A stretch of DNA of 64,000 nt, from positions 62,001-126,000 of the forward strand of contig JAEXAI010000012.1 in the NCBI GenBank assembly GCA_023394615.1. The letters run 5' to 3'. The notes under the pieces are model-generated. The model made no database searches. It saw only the letters and a program-made list of their open reading frames with translations, and was not told the DNA's origin. The translations under genes were made by a program, and so were the position numbers. The stretch comes from Actinomycetes bacterium (lineage in GTDB: Bacteria > Actinomycetota > Coriobacteriia > Coriobacteriales > Eggerthellaceae). This document shows, piece after piece, positions 61,956-64,000 of the stretch; position 1 is the stretch's first letter, and each line of letters opens with the position of its first letter.

Positions 61956-62768
61956 TTATTCTAGCATTCTTTTGCGTGCCGTCGCGTAAAGCTGTGCAAG
62001 CTCTTCGCCTTGCAACTCGCGCCACGCTCCCGATTCTAAATCGCCCAGCTCGATTGGGCCAAAGGATATGCGCTGCAAAGCCACAACCTCGTGGCCGACC
62101 GCTTTGCACATACGTCTCACCTGCCGATTTTTACCCTCATGAATGGAGATGCGCAAAACAGTGGTGTTATCGTCTCGGTAGTCCGCGCGCACCAAGGCCG
62201 GCGCAGTCATGCCATCGTGGAGCTCCACACCCGCTTCCAAGCGTCGTAGGGCCTTTTTCGATACACGGCCCGATACCGTGGCCACATAGGTTTTCGTCAC
62301 GTGATGGCTGGGATGGAGCAGCGAATGACCCAACTCTCCATCGGTTGAAAAAAGCAAGAGTCCCGTCGTGTCGCAATCCAAACGCCCGATCGGATAGAGA
62401 CCGGGATATTTGTCGGTCGGCACTAAAGCCGCTACGCATGGTCGCCCCTGAGGATCATCCATAGTGGTCAGGTATCCGGTCGGCTTATTCAAGGCTATCG
62501 TGATTGGATTGTCGGCAATGTTTGCAACAATGCCGTCAACGGTGACCACATCCACGCGCGGATCCACTTTCGAACCGAGCTCGGTTATGACTTCGCCATT
62601 CACGCACACTCTGCCGGCACTCATCAGATTCTCAGAGCCCCGCCTGCTAGAAACACCGGCGCGCGCCAGAAACTTCTGCAGACGCATGGGCACGATGCGC
62701 GGCTCTACATCCGGAAGCGCACTGTCCTGTCGCTGCCCTACCTGGCTCTCTTTCCCAGAGTCCTCCAT
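61956..62768 (-). CDS. rRNA pseudouridine synthase, RsuA/RluB family
   Basis: The protein has 270 residues. A polar N-terminus (about 1-27) precedes the S4 RNA-binding domain (RLQKFLARAGVSSRRGSENLMSAG) and the catalytic domain with LYPIGRLDCDTTGLLLFS (catalytic Asp) and EGKNRQVRRMC. The conserved place after scpB points to RluB (23S rRNA U2605-type site), but target choice is inferred. Confidence 0.93.
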   Translation of the reverse strand: MEDSGKESQVGQRQDSALPDVEPRIVPMRLQKFLARAGVSSRRGSENLMSAGRVCVNGEVITELGSKVDPRVDVVTVDGIVANIADNPITIALNKPTGYLTTMDDPQGRPCVAALVPTDKYPGLYPIGRLDCDTTGLLLFSTDGELGHSLLHPSHHVTKTYVATVSGRVSKKALRRLEAGVELHDGMTAPALVRADYRDDNTTVLRISIHEGKNRQVRRMCKAVGHEVVALQRISFGPIELGDLESGAWRELQGEELAQLYATARKRMLE

Positions 62769-62771
62769 ATA

Positions 62772-63521
62772 CTATTCCTCGAACTCCAAATCATCGAAAT
62801 CAATCTTTTCGACCACACCCGCAGCTTGCGCCAAGCTCTCTGCGAGCATGCCGCGCATGGCCTCGCTCATCTGATCAGAAAGCTCCTCAGCATCGAAGTT
62901 TTGCGCTGCATCCTGCTCGTCTGATGTCACCGCAGACGTTTGGGGATTGGCCGCTGAAAGACGCGAGGTAATGAACTCGCGCGTCTCATCATCAGGTGCG
63001 TATGTGCCCAAATCCGGCAGATCTTCCAACGAACGTAAACCGAACTTTTCCAAAAACGTGCGCGTCGTGGCGTAGAGCATGGGGTTTCCGGGCGCGTCTT
63101 CGGTCCCTGCCTCGCGCACCAATCCCTTTTCGACCAGCGAGTTGATGGAGCTATCTGAGTTCACTCCGCGCACCGATGCCACACCAGAGCGCGTGACCGG
63201 CTGGGTGTAGGCAATGATGGAGAGTACTTCTAATGCCGCTTGGGAAAGCTTGCGCGTGTCCCAAGACAGCACGTAGTTTTCCAGTAGCTCATGATAAACC
63301 GGATGCGTGCACAGCTGCCAGCCGCCCGCAACTTCGCGCAGCTGTATGCCGCGCTCATCGTCTTCCAACTGGGCTCGCAAATCCACGCATGCGCATTCCA
63401 CGTCAACCGGTTCCACTTCCAACATATCAGCCAGCGTAATAGTGGATGTGGGCTCATCGGTCACGAACAGCATCGCCTCTATGGCGCCTTTCAGTTGGTC
63501 GCTTTGCAGTCCTGCGAACAT
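62772..63521 (-). CDS. scpB: Segregation and condensation protein B
   Basis: The protein has 249 residues from ATG 63521, overlapping the scpA stop as TGATG; a GTG at 63524 is just upstream. Two winged-helix domains (about 5-85 and 90-170, LSQAALEVLSIIAYTQPVTRSGVASVRGV and LLYATTRTFLEKFGLRSLEDLP patterns) are followed by an acidic tail of about 60 residues. ScpB dimers bind ScpA in the SMC condensin complex. Confidence 0.95.
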   Translation of the reverse strand: MFAGLQSDQLKGAIEAMLFVTDEPTSTITLADMLEVEPVDVECACVDLRAQLEDDERGIQLREVAGGWQLCTHPVYHELLENYVLSWDTRKLSQAALEVLSIIAYTQPVTRSGVASVRGVNSDSSINSLVEKGLVREAGTEDAPGNPMLYATTRTFLEKFGLRSLEDLPDLGTYAPDDETREFITSRLSAANPQTSAVTSDEQDAAQNFDAEELSDQMSEAMRGMLAESLAQAAGVVEKIDFDDLEFEE

Positions 63522-64000
63522 CACTGCTCCTCTTCGACGCTCGTGATGGCGTCTTCGCCTTCCAAAAGCAGCTCGCCGCTGCCTTCGATGTACTTCATTT
63601 CAATATCCCCGAATGGGTCAGGCTGCGTCAGTGTCACCATGCCGCGCTTGTATAGTTCCAGAATGGCCAGAAATGTGACGACGATAACTGGCGCGGGCGA
63701 CTTCGTATTGACCAAATCGCTGAAATCAATCTTCTTCTGCTGCTTTATACGACTGTGTATGGCGCGCACGTGGACTTCCACTGGAATGGGCTTCGCAGCG
63801 ATATGCTCGCTTTCCAGAAGGAAGCGATCGCGGCGACCCATGGCTTGGGCGCACGTGTACGCCATCGCGTCAAGCGATATACCGGAAAGGTAATCAGGCA
63901 TGAGTCCCATCAGGTCTGGCTCGGGCCCGAAATGACGGGTATGCAGCCGCCCTTCCGAAATGAATCGCACGTTTAAAGCGGCGGCCGCATTTTTGAACTG
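63521..64000 (-). CDS. scpA: Segregation and condensation protein A (partial, 5' end beyond window)
   Basis: Only the last 159 codons are present; the frame is open to the right edge. The visible part has the ScpA linker and C-terminal winged helix that bridges to SMC (VIVVTFLAILELYKRGMVTLTQPDPFGDIEMKY). It is co-translated with scpB through TGATG. smc is not in the window. Confidence 0.93.
   Translation of the reverse strand, partial: QFKNAAAALNVRFISEGRLHTRHFGPEPDLMGLMPDYLSGISLDAMAYTCAQAMGRRDRFLLESEHIAAKPIPVEVHVRAIHSRIKQQKKIDFSDLVNTKSPAPVIVVTFLAILELYKRGMVTLTQPDPFGDIEMKYIEGSGELLLEGEDAITSVEEEQ

Overview
The window reads as bacterial chromosome of moderate GC, with housekeeping genes packed almost entirely on the minus strand. 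Gene content and order point to the actinobacterial class Coriobacteriia (Eggerthellales). The evidence is a rapZ-yvcK-whiA block next to gap-pgk-tpiA-gpmI-secG, a tRNA Gly-Cys-Val cluster, an ispH gene fused to a DUF512 oxidoreductase beside der-plsY-gpsA, and very large InlB-repeat surface proteins. A small, lower-GC member such as Cryptobacterium is my guess only; no 16S gene is present to settle it.

Layout. 1-13009: two tandem paralogous giant surface proteins (minus); the downstream one runs off the left edge. 13331-13762: tRNA-Val, tRNA-Cys and tRNA-Gly. 14148-17989 (plus): two paralogous multi-pass membrane proteins of unknown function. 17891-21365: an FAD-dependent oxidoreductase of the UDP-galactopyranose mutase/amine oxidase type, a HAD hydrolase and a cation diffusion facilitator; then tRNA-Leu. 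21625-31750: secG and the glycolytic genes gpmI, tpiA, pgk and gap, followed by whiA, yvcK, rapZ and uvrC. 32005-33336 (plus): glutamate dehydrogenase, followed by a 612-base gene-free island full of different repeats. 33949-45141: a small membrane-anchored protein, uvrA, xer recombinase, trmFO, dprA, yifB/comM, yraN, a 600-base gene-free stretch with repeats, rnhB and rplS. 45280-53831: azlDC, dgt, an RNase HI-QueD fusion, a zinc-ribbon coiled-coil protein, a Nif3-like protein, a PHP phosphatase, cysteine desulfurase, rpe and an O6-alkylguanine methyltransferase. 53869-64000: gpsA, plsY, der, ispH-DUF512, plsC, cmk, aroA, rluB, scpB and partial scpA.

How the genes work together. The 53.9-64.0 kb block is one close-packed operon-like series with 4-base ATGA or 5-base TGATG overlaps. 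It links chromosome condensation (ScpAB), rRNA modification, shikimate, nucleotide, phospholipid (PlsC, PlsY, GpsA) and isoprenoid synthesis. The gap-pgk-tpiA-gpmI block supplies lower glycolysis. uvrC and uvrA lie on either side of gdhA. The left end is the accessory part: secreted beta-helix/lipase/InlB-repeat proteins and the duplicated membrane proteins.

Most interesting: the tandem giant surface enzymes, the RNase HI-QueD fusion, the ispH-DUF512 fusion, the repeat island behind gdhA (including a 153-bp element with perfect 30-bp inverted ends), a dispersed approximately 50-bp intergenic repeat, and several genes that look leaderless.
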